Positions 18,156-26,433 are shown, numbered from the stretch's first letter. The stretch is DNA of 64,000 nucleotides from CAYFHQ01 sp964342805 (GCA_964342805.1 CAYFHQ010000004.1:32647-96646), one strand, 5' to 3'. The notes: generated by a model from the letters alone, not told the origin. Numbers and translations: made by a program.

Positions 18156-19224
18156 CAAGTTCTATTCCGACATTTTAACGGGCATGAAGGACTATGTTCG
18201 CGTAATCGACCCCAATGGCAAGGTGCTCTATCAAAACAAACCCATGACTGAACGGATGGGTGATTTTGTGGGGCGTCACTGCTACGAGTTGTTAAAGCAA
18301 GATCGCAGATGCGAAAAATGTGTTTGCCAAAGCCGTTTGTCCGGTGACCTAAGTGCCACTAGGAATGTGCAAATCGATGAGCGAACATACTCAGTCGTCA
18401 GTGCACCTGTACAGGATCAAAAAGGGTCGGCCGTTGAGGTCTTCCACGATGTGACAGAGCTAACCGATATCCGTGACCAGCTACAGCGGCAAAACCGCCA
18501 ACATGAACGGGATTTGGAGTTTGCAAAAGCCCTACAACACAAATTGTTGCCAGCCAATCGCCTGTATAACGACCGGGTTCGTTGTAGGTCCGTTTATGCG
18601 TCTGCTGACCTCTTAGGTGGAGATATTTATGACATTTTTGAGCTAGAAGAAGGGCGGGTTGGTTTTTACATCGCCGACGTCTCTGGCCATGGGGTAACCA
18701 GCTCTATGATCACCATGTTCATTAACCGGACCCTGAGGAACATGGGTGAAGAAGCCCAGTTTCCCTGTAAGGCCTTGGCCTATCTCCATGAAGAATATGA
18801 ACAGCTAAATATGTTTGACCAAAAATACATTACCATCCTGTATGGTGTCTATGATCCAAGCGACCAAGTCCTGCGCCTGGCAAATGGAGGCCACAATTGT
18901 CCGCCGGTTTTGCAAGGCCCTGAGGGGCTCAATGAAGTGTCCGTTTCTGGTCTGCCCATTAGTGAACTGTATGGCTTGGTACCTTGCCAAGTGGTAGAGG
19001 TAGGAGTGAAGCCCGGGGACCGTTTGTTCTTGTACACCGATGGAATAATCGAAGCGAAGAATCACAGTGGTGTTCAATATGGTGAACGATTTATAAAGCT
19101 GCTGGACAAAAGCAAAGACAAGTCATCTGAAGAGGTGAATGCGTCCATAATGTCTGCTGTAAACCGGTTTACTGGAAATGTAATCAGCGATGATATGGCA
19201 ATAGTTGCCCTAGATTTTTTATAA
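18136..19224 (+). CDS. Cys-rich PAS + PP2C/SpoIIE-type phosphatase
   Basis: The 362-aa protein has an N-terminal PAS (about 10-115) with the cysteine pattern HCYELLKQDRRCEKCVC, a coiled-coil (about 115-140), then a PPM/SpoIIE Ser/Thr phosphatase domain (about 150-360). Metal-binding motifs are intact: DLLGGDIYDIF, YIADVSGHGV, LFLYTDGIIEAKN and SDDMAIVALDF. Such RsbU/P-like enzymes usually dephosphorylate anti-anti-sigma factors; no STAS or RsbW partner is in the window. It overlaps the rlmL-like gene by 20 nt. Its PAS is the same unusual type as in the protein at 14792-16399. Confidence 0.87.
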   Translation: MEKPQISKFYSDILTGMKDYVRVIDPNGKVLYQNKPMTERMGDFVGRHCYELLKQDRRCEKCVCQSRLSGDLSATRNVQIDERTYSVVSAPVQDQKGSAVEVFHDVTELTDIRDQLQRQNRQHERDLEFAKALQHKLLPANRLYNDRVRCRSVYASADLLGGDIYDIFELEEGRVGFYIADVSGHGVTSSMITMFINRTLRNMGEEAQFPCKALAYLHEEYEQLNMFDQKYITILYGVYDPSDQVLRLANGGHNCPPVLQGPEGLNEVSVSGLPISELYGLVPCQVVEVGVKPGDRLFLYTDGIIEAKNHSGVQYGERFIKLLDKSKDKSSEEVNASIMSAVNRFTGNVISDDMAIVALDFL

Positions 19225-19232
19225 GACGATAG

Positions 19233-19278
19233 CGCCTGTCATTGTATGATCACATGTCTACAAGGACGGGCGTTTTTT
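19233..19278 (+). terminator. Long-loop terminator after the PP2C gene
   Basis: CGCCTGTC (19233-19240) pairs with GACGGGCG (19265-19272), followed by TTTTTT. The 24-nt loop is large, so efficiency is uncertain. Confidence 0.6.
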
Positions 19279-19287
19279 GGAGGGAAT

Positions 19288-20007
19288 ATGAACGCATCCC
19301 AGAGTCTAATGAAATATATTGCCTATGAAGGCAGACCCTTGGTGGTTGCCCTGGTAGGTGCCGGTGGAAAGACTACCACTATGTACCAGCTGGCCCACCT
19401 ATGTAAGGAAAGAAACCTCCGGGTCCTGATTACCACCACAACTAAAATTCGACCGCCTAGCCAGGGGCAGGTGGACCGGGTTCACTTGACTTCTCAAGCC
19501 TTTGCACCTATCGCAAAAGGAGAAATCCTAGGCGTCACCCATGGCTTAGAGACAGATGGTAAGTGGTCTGGCGTGTCTCCCAGTGTCATTGACAAATGGA
19601 AAAAAGACTACCACTTTGATGTCTTGATTTGTGAGGCAGACGGGGCCAAGGAAAAGTCGCTAAAAGCCCCTCGACAAGGAGAACCCCTTGTCCCAGACTT
19701 AACCGACCTAGTCATGGGTTTTATGGGTTTGAGTGTTGTGGGTATGGCTGCCGGAGAAGCGGTCATTCATCGGTTTTCACTCTTCCAGCAGCTGACACCT
19801 ATCCAGGAGAATGACGCCATTGAATTGGACCACTTGGCGGCCGTAGCCCTCCACCCCAATGGCTTGTTCAGGGGTGTTGGAAGGTCCAGTAAGAAACTGG
19901 TTTGCCTGACCAAACAAGGACGACCAGACGGGGATCAGTTGGCCCAGGCCTTCATGAAAGCCTTAGATATAGGAGAACCCATGATGGTAGAGGTGTTAGG
20001 TAGATGA
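19288..20007 (+). CDS. yqeC: Selenium-dependent hydroxylase accessory protein YqeC
   Basis: The 239-aa P-loop protein carries the Walker A VALVGAGGKTTTMYQLA and the family segments LITTTTKIRPP, DVLICEADGAKEKSLKAP and HRFSLFQQLTP. YqeC belongs to the maturation set of selenium-dependent molybdenum hydroxylases; its exact reaction is not known. The start is ATG 19288 after TTTTGGAGGG; the in-frame ATG at 19246 lies inside the preceding hairpin. It overlaps the MocA-like gene by 4 nt. Confidence 0.88.
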   Translation: MNASQSLMKYIAYEGRPLVVALVGAGGKTTTMYQLAHLCKERNLRVLITTTTKIRPPSQGQVDRVHLTSQAFAPIAKGEILGVTHGLETDGKWSGVSPSVIDKWKKDYHFDVLICEADGAKEKSLKAPRQGEPLVPDLTDLVMGFMGLSVVGMAAGEAVIHRFSLFQQLTPIQENDAIELDHLAAVALHPNGLFRGVGRSSKKLVCLTKQGRPDGDQLAQAFMKALDIGEPMMVEVLGR

Positions 20008-20648
20008 AGGTGATTACACTCATATTTATGGCGTCGGGTTTTTCACGGCGGATGGGGGAAAACAAGCTGATCAAGTCATTCGCAGGAAAACCCTTGATCC
20101 AGTGGTGCTTGGAAGCCACAAAGGGTCTGGAAGAGTTGGAGGGGCTCCGGGTAGAACGCCTGGTTGTCTACCAGGACGATACTGTCAAAGAATTGGCTGA
20201 AAACAATGGTTGTAAAGTGGTTTACAATCCGAATTCCCATGAGGGTCAAAGTGCATCTATTGGCTTGGGCATTGGCCATAGTCAAGTGGACACAGATGCA
20301 TATATCTTTCTTACAGGAGACCAACCCTTCATTACCATGGAAACCCTGCTGGGGTTAATAGAAGCTCATGGTCAAGCGCCAAAGGGCATTATCCAGCCCT
20401 ATTACAATGGTCGTAAGGGTGCACCGGTCTTGTTTTCTGCATATTATAGGGAAGAACTGGCCACCCTTGACGGGGACCAAGGAGGCCGTCAGGTCATTCG
20501 AAGGCATCCTCAAGCCCTAGTCCGGGTAGACCGTCCCGAATTAGAGGGGGTCGATATGGATACTCAGGAGGATTTCCAATACTGGGAAAGGGAATTCATT
20601 GCGGGCAGATTGGATATTCGTTACAATAGGAAGCAAGAAAAGTACTAG
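20004..20648 (+). CDS. mocA: MocA-like molybdenum cofactor nucleotidyltransferase
   Basis: The 214-aa GT-A-fold NTP transferase has the start MASGFSRRMGENKL (nucleotide-binding loop), FAGKPLIQWCLEA, the catalytic-site segment FLTGDQPFI and YYNGRKGAPVLF. MocA adds CMP to molybdopterin; in selenium-dependent hydroxylase gene sets a MocA-like protein accompanies YqeC and YqeB. The start overlaps yqeC (ATGA-type). YqeB and the hydroxylase subunits are not in the window. Confidence 0.87.
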   Translation: MKVITLIFMASGFSRRMGENKLIKSFAGKPLIQWCLEATKGLEELEGLRVERLVVYQDDTVKELAENNGCKVVYNPNSHEGQSASIGLGIGHSQVDTDAYIFLTGDQPFITMETLLGLIEAHGQAPKGIIQPYYNGRKGAPVLFSAYYREELATLDGDQGGRQVIRRHPQALVRVDRPELEGVDMDTQEDFQYWEREFIAGRLDIRYNRKQEKY

Positions 20649-20657
20649 GAGGACAGT

Positions 20658-21797
20658 GTGTCTGCAAAGGGTAGAAAAAGAAGAAAAAAACAGGCACCAG
20701 GTGTTGTCCTGCTTTCAGTCCTATTATTGGTAGCCAGTGGCTATGGGGTTATTCAAGGTGAAGTCTTGCTTGCGGATGTCTTGTCCGGAGGCACAACAAG
20801 TGGTTCTGACCTGCGAATTCCCTATAACCAAGACGCTTCCTTAGAGGCCAGTGGCTCGGTTCACGTACTTCCCGGTGGGATTGTTCGCTGTGATCAAGGA
20901 GAGTTAACCTTGTTTACAGACCAAGGAGATCCCCTTTGGAAAAAGCAGTTGAACGGGCGTGAGGTTCTGATTGATGGAACTGCCAGGGCCTTTGCCGTTG
21001 TGGAACCAGCTGGAGGCGACGTATATGTACTGGACTATGAAGGTACAGTACAGGCAAGAACCTTTGGCATGGGTAGAATAGACCGTATGGCCTTTAACAA
21101 GGATGGCATGATCGTAGTTTATCTTGCAGGAAACCATGAAGTGGTTTTACTGGATGATGGATTAATGGAACTGAAACGAATTCCTTTACCAGAAGGAAAT
21201 GTCTTGGACATGGCAGTTTCAAAGTCAAAGTCTTTATTGGCTATTTCTATGTTTCGCATGGACAATGAAAAATACCACAGTCAGATCCTCACCTGGACAC
21301 TGGATGGGCAGTTGATTGGTGTCATTAACCGGGAGGCCAGTATCATTCTTGACATGAAGGTGGTAGACAACGAAGTTATAGCCATTTATGACAATGGCGT
21401 TGCAAAATACAATAGTGACAATTCGGAATTATGGTGGACAGAAGTCGACCGCAAGATATATCGTGGAACCATAGGTTCAGAAGGAACGACGGTTCTGAAC
21501 GTCCTTAAATCCGATGTAGACCCATCAGACCAGCGACCTGAAAACGCCCTCCTTTATATTGACGCAAATGGTAACGTTCTACGGGAACAAGCCATGGTCA
21601 AGACCATTAATGATGTCAGCTACCGGGGTGGGCTCACTGGGATTTATACGGACCAAAGGGTGTCCATTATTGACGAAAAAGGCAAGATGATACGGAACGA
21701 AGAACTTTCTGCAACTGTGTCTTCTATGGTATGGTTAGAGAAAGGCCAGTTGGGGATATTACTCCCTGACGAATTGGTGATTGTTCCATTCCAATAA
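20658..21797 (+). CDS. DUF5711 membrane-anchored beta-propeller-like protein
   Basis: The 379-aa protein has a very basic N-terminus (AKGRKRRKKQ), one TM (VVLLSVLLLVASGYGVI), then about 335 extracellular residues of repeated beta-strand units (VHVLPGGIVRC, LYIDANGNVLRE, SIIDEKGKMIRNEE), consistent with a six- to eight-bladed propeller. DUF5711 has no known function and is frequently beside CvpA genes, as here. GTG start at 20658 after AGGAGGAC; 9 nt after the MocA-like gene. Confidence 0.75.
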   Translation: MSAKGRKRRKKQAPGVVLLSVLLLVASGYGVIQGEVLLADVLSGGTTSGSDLRIPYNQDASLEASGSVHVLPGGIVRCDQGELTLFTDQGDPLWKKQLNGREVLIDGTARAFAVVEPAGGDVYVLDYEGTVQARTFGMGRIDRMAFNKDGMIVVYLAGNHEVVLLDDGLMELKRIPLPEGNVLDMAVSKSKSLLAISMFRMDNEKYHSQILTWTLDGQLIGVINREASIILDMKVVDNEVIAIYDNGVAKYNSDNSELWWTEVDRKIYRGTIGSEGTTVLNVLKSDVDPSDQRPENALLYIDANGNVLREQAMVKTINDVSYRGGLTGIYTDQRVSIIDEKGKMIRNEELSATVSSMVWLEKGQLGILLPDELVIVPFQ

Positions 21798-21809
21798 GTG
21801 GAGGGCAAA

Positions 21810-22547
21810 ATGACCTATAATTATGTAGACATCGGAATTGCACTTATTTTATTGTTCACCTTGGTGGAAGGCTATATTAGGGGATTTATTCGGTCCATGT
21901 TGGGCATACTGGGTTATATTGCAGCCTTTCTAGTTGCCCAGACCTATGCCGCAACCGTGGCGGATTATGCCTTAACCCACTTTGAACAGGTCCGTCAAAT
22001 GAAGGCCAATATCGCTGAACGGGTGATCAGTACCTTTAATAGTAACGTTTCCATGAGTACGGCCCTGGAAAGTGGCTCCAATGCCCAAATCTCACAGGCT
22101 CTTGAGAATGGAAATGTCATGGAACAGCTCCAGCTTCCTGAGGGCATCCAGTCTCAGCTTTTATCCTTTGCCAACAATGCAGACTTGGCCAACAGCCAAA
22201 GTAATGCGGTTAACGCCCTGGCTGAGAATATCGCCAGTGGTGTCATCTATGGCTTGAGTTTTATTGCTGTAGTCATTGGGGTGCTTCTGGTGATCAAAAT
22301 AGGTGGCCTCATCCTTGAAGGCATTGCCAAGTTGCCAGTTTTGAAACAAGCCAATAAACTAGGTGGTGTAATCTTTGGTCTAGTGAAGGGACTTTTATTG
22401 ATTTTCCTATTCATGGCCCTAGCGGCTTTTACTGCGCCACTGACGACAAATCTGGACTTAATCCCAACCATCCAGCAATCTACGCTGGGGGTCTGGTTTT
22501 ATAACAATAATGTACTATTGATCCTTTTAGAGTTTTTTCTGCGGTAA
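21810..22547 (+). CDS. CvpA family membrane protein
   Basis: The 245-aa protein has four predicted TM helices: YVDIGIALILLFTLVEGYI near the N-terminus, SMLGILGYIAAFLVA, a pair around 155-175 (IYGLSFIAVVIGVLLVI) and around 195-212, plus the family glycine motif (EGYIRGFIRS). CvpA was named for colicin V export; in Firmicutes its role is unclear. ATG 21810 has GTGGAGGG upstream; GTG 21798 is part of the ribosome-binding site. Confidence 0.85.
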   Translation: MTYNYVDIGIALILLFTLVEGYIRGFIRSMLGILGYIAAFLVAQTYAATVADYALTHFEQVRQMKANIAERVISTFNSNVSMSTALESGSNAQISQALENGNVMEQLQLPEGIQSQLLSFANNADLANSQSNAVNALAENIASGVIYGLSFIAVVIGVLLVIKIGGLILEGIAKLPVLKQANKLGGVIFGLVKGLLLIFLFMALAAFTAPLTTNLDLIPTIQQSTLGVWFYNNNVLLILLEFFLR

Positions 22548-22569
22548 GTAACGCGGAAAGGAGTTTCAT

Positions 22570-23166
22570 ATGAAGAAAGAAGTAGATGCAAGAGGACTGG
22601 AATGTCCCAAACCAGTTATTCAAACGAAAAAGGCACTGGAGAACCTAAAAGAGGGTAGTGTGGTGACGATCGTGGATAATGAAATTGCAAAAGAGAATGT
22701 TTCAAAACTAGCGAAGGGCATGAACCTTCATTATAATGTACGGGCGGAAGGCGAATTCTTCTACATTGATATTTTCAAGGGAGAAGAGTCACTGGGTCCA
22801 GATATTTTAGCTGAGCAAAAACCAGCCCTGAATGACTTGGTCATCCTTGTGGGTACAGACACCCTGGGCGAGGGTAGCGAGGAACTGGGCCAGGTTCTCA
22901 TGAATGGGTATATGTATACCCTGACAGAAGTAGAACCCTTTCCAAAGGCAGTCATCTTCCTGAATGCTGGCGTCAAGCTCACATCAGAAGGTTCTGCAGT
23001 CATTGACCACCTTCGAATACTGGAAGCTGGTGGTGTGGAGATCCTGTCCTGCGGCACATGTCTAGACTACTACAATGTCAAAGACAAGCTCCAGGTTGGC
23101 GGTGTCAGCAACATGTATACCATCGTTGAAACCATGAACAAGGCGAAGAACACGGTAAAACTATAA
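22570..23166 (+). CDS. yedF: Selenium metabolism protein YedF (TusA-like + DsrE-like)
   Basis: The 198-aa protein starts with a TusA/SirA-like domain bearing the active-site Cys (VDARGLECPKPVIQTKKAL). A DsrE/DsrF-like domain follows from about 95 (LVGTDTLGEGSEELGQVLM) with a CGTC motif (ILSCGTCLDYYNV). This fusion is the YedF family associated with selenium use. The two cysteine sites suggest persulfide or selenide relay. Its stop shares a base with the start of DUF3343. Confidence 0.92.
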   Translation: MKKEVDARGLECPKPVIQTKKALENLKEGSVVTIVDNEIAKENVSKLAKGMNLHYNVRAEGEFFYIDIFKGEESLGPDILAEQKPALNDLVILVGTDTLGEGSEELGQVLMNGYMYTLTEVEPFPKAVIFLNAGVKLTSEGSAVIDHLRILEAGGVEILSCGTCLDYYNVKDKLQVGGVSNMYTIVETMNKAKNTVKL

Positions 23167-23435
23167 TGAAAGAGCAAACATTTTATATCATTGCCTTTGA
23201 CTCAACCCATGAGGCCATTCGCATGGAACGGATGCTGAAGCAGGTCATGGATGTGACCATGATCCCGACTCCAAGAGAGCTAACGGTGTCATGCGGATTG
23301 TCCATTAAGCTGACAGAGGAACAGGTTGAGCATGTGAAGGCCAGTCTAAAAAACATTGACGAAGACCGCATAAAGCTCTTCTTCATTGACCGAAGTGGGG
23401 AAGAAACCACAGCGACACAAATGTCTTGGAGGTAA
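23166..23435 (+). CDS. DUF3343 protein (selenium-linked putative Se/S carrier)
   Basis: The 89-aa protein matches DUF3343: YIIAFDSTHEAIRMERMLK at the start, then IPTPRELTVSCGLSIKL with the single conserved Cys. DUF3343 proteins frequently neighbour YedF and are thought to bind the chalcogen as a putative Se/S carrier. One-base overlap with yedF (TAATG), so translation is coupled. Confidence 0.85.
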   Translation: MKEQTFYIIAFDSTHEAIRMERMLKQVMDVTMIPTPRELTVSCGLSIKLTEEQVEHVKASLKNIDEDRIKLFFIDRSGEETTATQMSWR

Positions 23436-23438
23436 CCC

Positions 23439-23639
23439 ATGCCATTGGATTTACAAGTGGGAGACAAAATCGAAACGAAAAAAAGCCATCCTTGTGGGGG
23501 TAATGAGTTCGAGATTCTCCGGGCGGGAATGGACTTTCGCATTCGTTGCACGACATGCGAAAAGCAGATATGGATTGAACGGCCTAAACTGGAAAAACGC
23601 ATAAAGAAAATCCAGCGGGGCGACGACCAGATCAAATAA
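23439..23639 (+). CDS. DUF951 family protein
   Basis: The 66-aa protein shows the family pattern: DLQVGDKIETKKSHPCGG, FEILRAGMDFRIRCTTC and IWIERPKLEKRIKKI. Three conserved cysteines suggest a small zinc-binding fold; no function is established. It follows DUF3343 by three bases, with the ribosome-binding site TTGGAGG inside the preceding gene. Confidence 0.88.
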   Translation: MPLDLQVGDKIETKKSHPCGGNEFEILRAGMDFRIRCTTCEKQIWIERPKLEKRIKKIQRGDDQIK

Positions 23640-23650
23640 TGAAGAACATG

Positions 23651-23704
23651 AGGAGCAGGGCAAGTGGAATCAGGCATTCCATTTTGCATCTGCTCCTTTT
23701 TTTC
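23651..23704 (+). terminator. Terminator of the selenium/DUF951 operon
   Basis: The outer stem AGGAGCA/TGCTCCT and inner hairpin TGGAAT/ATTCCA form a branched-looking structure followed by TTTTTTT. Confidence 0.8.
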
Positions 23705-23711
23705 GTATAAT
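23683..23711 (+). promoter_or_regulatory. Candidate promoter for the aminotransferase gene
   Basis: TTTGCA (23683-23688), 17-nt spacer, TATAAT (23706-23711). It overlaps the preceding terminator. Confidence 0.5.
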
Positions 23712-23756
23712 AAGACCGGGCAAACCTTTTCCGATCGAACAAAATGGAGGTGCATT

Positions 23757-24950
23757 TTGGAGATGGCAGTAAGTTTTGCAAGTCGAATGGAGCAACTAAA
23801 GGCGTCTGAAATTCGTGAAATCCTCAAACTAACACAGCAGCCAAATATCATTTCCTTTGCAGGGGGACTACCAGCACCAGAGCTTTTCCCTGTGGAAGAA
23901 ATGCGCGTGATTAGTGACCGAGTGCTCAGCGAAAGTGGTCGCCAAGCCATGCAGTATTCCACAACAGAGGGCTATGAGCCCCTACGGGAGAAAATTGCGG
24001 GTCGTATGAACCGGGTAGGTGTGTTAGCTACGGCTGAAGACATCCTAGTTATCAGTGGGTCCCAGCAGGGTCTTGATTTCTCCGGCAAGATATTCCTAGA
24101 TCCAGACGATGTTGTGGTCTGTGAAAGCCCAAGCTACTTGGGCGCAATCAACGCATTTAAGGCCTACCAGTGCCAGTTCGTTGAAGTAGAGACCGACAAT
24201 GATGGCATGATCCTAGAAGATCTTGAGGAAAAACTGAAGAAGACGGACAAGGTAAAGATGATCTACGTCATTCCAGACTTCCAGAACCCGTCGGGTCGTA
24301 CCTGGACACTGGAAAGACGGAAGGGTCTCCTGGACCTGGCCAGCAAGTTTGATCTTCCTATTGTTGAAGACAATCCCTATGGTGAGCTACGATTTGAAGG
24401 TGAACATGTACCTTCTCTTCGGTCCATGGACACAGAAGGCCGAGTAGTCTTCCTGGGTTCCTTCTCAAAAACCTTTAGCCCAGGCCTACGAATTGGTTGG
24501 GTCAACGCAGCACCAGAGTTACTACAAAAGTATATCCTGGTTAAGCAAGGGGCTGACCTACAGGCAAACTCCATGGCGCAAAGACAGTTGGACTTGTATA
24601 TGGACCAGTATGATCTGGACAATCATATTGAGAAAATCAAGGACGTCTATAAAAAGCGCCGCGACTTGATGATGGCAACCATCGAAAAAGAGTTTCCAAA
24701 GGAAGCTGTATGTACACACCCTGAGGGCGGCCTGTTCACATGGGTTGAACTCCCAGAGCATATTAACACCAGAGACCTGATGAAGATTGCTGTGGAGCGG
24801 GAAGTGGCCTTCGTACCGGGTGGGTCTTTCTACCCCAACGGCGGAAGAGAAAATGCAATGCGGATTAACTATTCCAACATGCCAGAAGACAAAATCGTTA
24901 TTGGTATTGAGCGACTAGGGGAAGTATTGCGTGAAGCATTAAAGAAATAA
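23757..24950 (+). CDS. PLP-dependent aminotransferase, class I/II (2-aminoadipate/LysN-like)
   Basis: A 397-aa fold type I transaminase. Seen: IISFAGGLPAPELFP at the N-terminus, SGSQQGLDF, YVIPDFQNPSGRTW, the PLP-lysine segment GSFSKTFSPGLRIGWV and the C-terminal MRINYSNMPEDKI. It lacks an N-terminal GntR helix-turn-helix, so it is a stand-alone enzyme of the MocR-like aminotransferase group. Substrate cannot be decided. Start: TTG 23757 sits 6 nt after TGGAGG, while ATG 23763 is 12 nt away; TTG is preferred on spacing. Confidence 0.88.
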   Translation: MEMAVSFASRMEQLKASEIREILKLTQQPNIISFAGGLPAPELFPVEEMRVISDRVLSESGRQAMQYSTTEGYEPLREKIAGRMNRVGVLATAEDILVISGSQQGLDFSGKIFLDPDDVVVCESPSYLGAINAFKAYQCQFVEVETDNDGMILEDLEEKLKKTDKVKMIYVIPDFQNPSGRTWTLERRKGLLDLASKFDLPIVEDNPYGELRFEGEHVPSLRSMDTEGRVVFLGSFSKTFSPGLRIGWVNAAPELLQKYILVKQGADLQANSMAQRQLDLYMDQYDLDNHIEKIKDVYKKRRDLMMATIEKEFPKEAVCTHPEGGLFTWVELPEHINTRDLMKIAVEREVAFVPGGSFYPNGGRENAMRINYSNMPEDKIVIGIERLGEVLREALKK

Positions 24951-24987
24951 AGGCCAGAACCCAGAGCGGGAATGGTAGAAAACCACT

Positions 24988-25024
24988 GGAGCAGGTTACC
25001 CCGAGGTAGCCTTGCTCCTTTTTT
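24988..25024 (+). terminator. Terminator after the aminotransferase gene
   Basis: GGAGCA/TGCTCC outer pairing with an inner GGTTACC/GGTAGCC stem, then TTTTTTC. Confidence 0.8.
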
Positions 25025-25192
25025 CATTTCATTAGGAAGACCCCCTTTAAGGAGGTCTCTTTCAGATTAAAGGAGCACTCCTTCTAAGGTGACCAGATAG
25101 CTGTAAGACACGTCATGTTAGCCAATGCCAAGGCCTTGGTCTACCAGGAAAAATAGGCAGAAGCGCATCCTTTGCAAAAAGGCAAAAATGCC

Positions 25193-25221
25193 TTGTACTC
25201 CATTATAAGAAGTGATATACT
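25193..25221 (+). promoter_or_regulatory. Sigma-A promoter of rpsF-ssb-rpsR
   Basis: TTGTAC (25193-25198), 17-nt spacer, TATACT (25216-25221), about 80 bases upstream of the rpsF start codon. Confidence 0.75.
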
Positions 25222-25228
25222 CTTTTGA

Positions 25229-25292
25229 TGTACGGTAGGGAATTGGCCTTACCGCTCTCTGCTCGACAAGTGTCGGGCCAAACGACCGTAGG
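25229..25292 (+). promoter_or_regulatory. Candidate S6:S18-type leader RNA
   Basis: TACGGT (25231-25236) can pair with ACCGTA (25285-25290), enclosing a GC-rich segment with GTCGGGCC. The element lies between the promoter and the rpsF ribosome-binding site (GGGAGGTG). Many bacteria carry an autoregulatory leader here that binds the S6:S18 complex. Location and closing stem fit; the diagnostic motif was not verified. Confidence 0.5.
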
Positions 25293-25303
25293 GAGGTGTA
25301 GAG

Positions 25304-25588
25304 ATGAACAAGTACGAAGTGCTCTTTATTCTTAAGCCAAATATGGAAGAAGAACAAAGAACGCAAGCCGTTGAGAAGTTCAAGTCCATCATCGAATCCG
25401 CTGGTGAAGTGGAAAAGGTTGATGAGTGGGGCCTGAAAAAGCTTGCTTATGAAATTGAGAAGCTTAAGGAAGGTTACTACTACCTGATCGACTTCAGTGC
25501 TTCTCCAGAGCTGCCAATGGAACTAGAGCGTAACTTCCGCATTAGCGATGCCGTTCTTCGATTCATGGTAACTCGTAAAGAAGCGTAA
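25304..25588 (+). CDS. rpsF: 30S ribosomal protein S6
   Basis: The 94-aa S6 begins MNKYEVLFILKPNMEEEQ and contains VEKVDEWGLKKLAYEIEKL, YYLIDFSAS and RISDAVLRFMVTR, all typical. S6 pairs with S18 on the platform of the 30S subunit, and its gene leads the rpsF-ssb-rpsR operon. Confidence 0.98.
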   Translation: MNKYEVLFILKPNMEEEQRTQAVEKFKSIIESAGEVEKVDEWGLKKLAYEIEKLKEGYYYLIDFSASPELPMELERNFRISDAVLRFMVTRKEA

Positions 25589-25612
25589 TTGCCATAGCGA
25601 GAGGAGAACAGA

Positions 25613-26059
25613 ATGAATCATGTAGTCCTAATTGGAAGACTTGTAAGAGATCCGGAACTCCGTTTTATCGCTGGCAGTGGGCGAGCAGTCGCCAACTTCA
25701 CCCTCGCAATAGACCGTAATGGTCTTTCCCGCGAGAAAAAAGCAGAACTGCAGGCTCAGGGCAAACCAACTGCGGACTTTATCCGTATTGTTGCTTGGGG
25801 CAAGCAGGCCGAGTTGTGTGGAAACTACCTAACAAAAGGTCGCCAAGTTGCGATCGAAGGTAGCATTCAGACGGGTTCTTACCAGACACAGTCTGGCGAG
25901 ACGCGTTACACAACCGATGTTGTTGCCAATCGTGTTGAGTTTATTGGCTCACGTGATGGTGACAGTCGACCTCAAAAGCAAGAGGATAACTTCAGCATGG
26001 GCGGTATGGATCCAGCTGATTTCCAAGCGATTGAAGACGACGACGATATTCCATTCTAA
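25613..26059 (+). CDS. ssb: Single-stranded DNA-binding protein
   Basis: The 148-aa SSB starts MNHVVLIGRLVRDPELRF, has an OB fold (ADFIRIVAWGKQAELCGNYL, SYQTQSGETRYTTDVVANRV), then an acidic tail ending EDDDDIPF, the partner-recruiting tip. It coats ssDNA in replication and repair. Lies between the two ribosomal genes as in most Firmicutes. Confidence 0.98.
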   Translation: MNHVVLIGRLVRDPELRFIAGSGRAVANFTLAIDRNGLSREKKAELQAQGKPTADFIRIVAWGKQAELCGNYLTKGRQVAIEGSIQTGSYQTQSGETRYTTDVVANRVEFIGSRDGDSRPQKQEDNFSMGGMDPADFQAIEDDDDIPF

Positions 26060-26080
26060 AGAAAAGGGAGGGAAATTCTC

Positions 26081-26308
26081 ATGGCTTTCCAAAAACGACG
26101 TAAGAAGCGTAAGTTCTGTCAGTTCTGTGCTGACAAAGCTACTCAGATCGATTACAAAGACACGAAGAAGCTTGGTCGTTACCTATCCGACCGAGGTAAG
26201 ATCCTACCTCGCCGTGTGACTGGTAACTGCGCGAAGCACCAGCGTGCTCTTACAATCGCGGTTAAGCGTGCTCGTATTGTTGCGCTTATTCCATTCATCA
26301 AAGAATAA
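26081..26308 (+). CDS. rpsR: 30S ribosomal protein S18
   Basis: The 75-aa protein contains KFCQFCADKATQIDYKDTKK, GKILPRRVTGNCAKHQR and the basic C-terminus of S18. It has a four-cysteine/histidine set (CxxC, and C and H in NCAKH) consistent with a zinc-type (C+) S18. Confidence 0.98.
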   Translation: MAFQKRRKKRKFCQFCADKATQIDYKDTKKLGRYLSDRGKILPRRVTGNCAKHQRALTIAVKRARIVALIPFIKE

Positions 26309-26315
26309 TCAAAAT

Positions 26316-26344
26316 GCAGACTCCTTTGGGGTCTGCTTTTATTT
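26316..26344 (+). terminator. Terminator of rpsF-ssb-rpsR
   Basis: GCAGACTCC/GGGTCTGC stem with TTTG loop followed by TTTTATTTT. Confidence 0.88.
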
Positions 26345-26433
26345 TGCAGCAATTTGCCATGTTGCACCCCAATTACACAAACAGCGTATTCTATTGTATA
26401 ATTAAGGGTAATGTAAAGAAAGGGGTGCGTTTC

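Larger units (their letters stand above)
25025..25303 (+). other. Gene-free leader region before rpsF
   Basis: No credible gene in this stretch. It holds an imperfect hairpin AGACCCCC/GGAGGTCT at 25039-25059, then unremarkable sequence to the rpsF promoter at 25193 and the possible r-protein leader at 25229. Confidence 0.6.

Noticed and set aside
23183..23962. Long open frame on the minus strand (about 260 codons)
   Set aside because: It is antisense to DUF3343, DUF951 and the aminotransferase, all of which are recognisable; its translation resembles no protein.
25039..25059. Second terminator after the aminotransferase gene
   Set aside because: AGACCCCC/GGAGGTCT has a mismatch and only a short T tract; the hairpin at 24988 is the better terminator.
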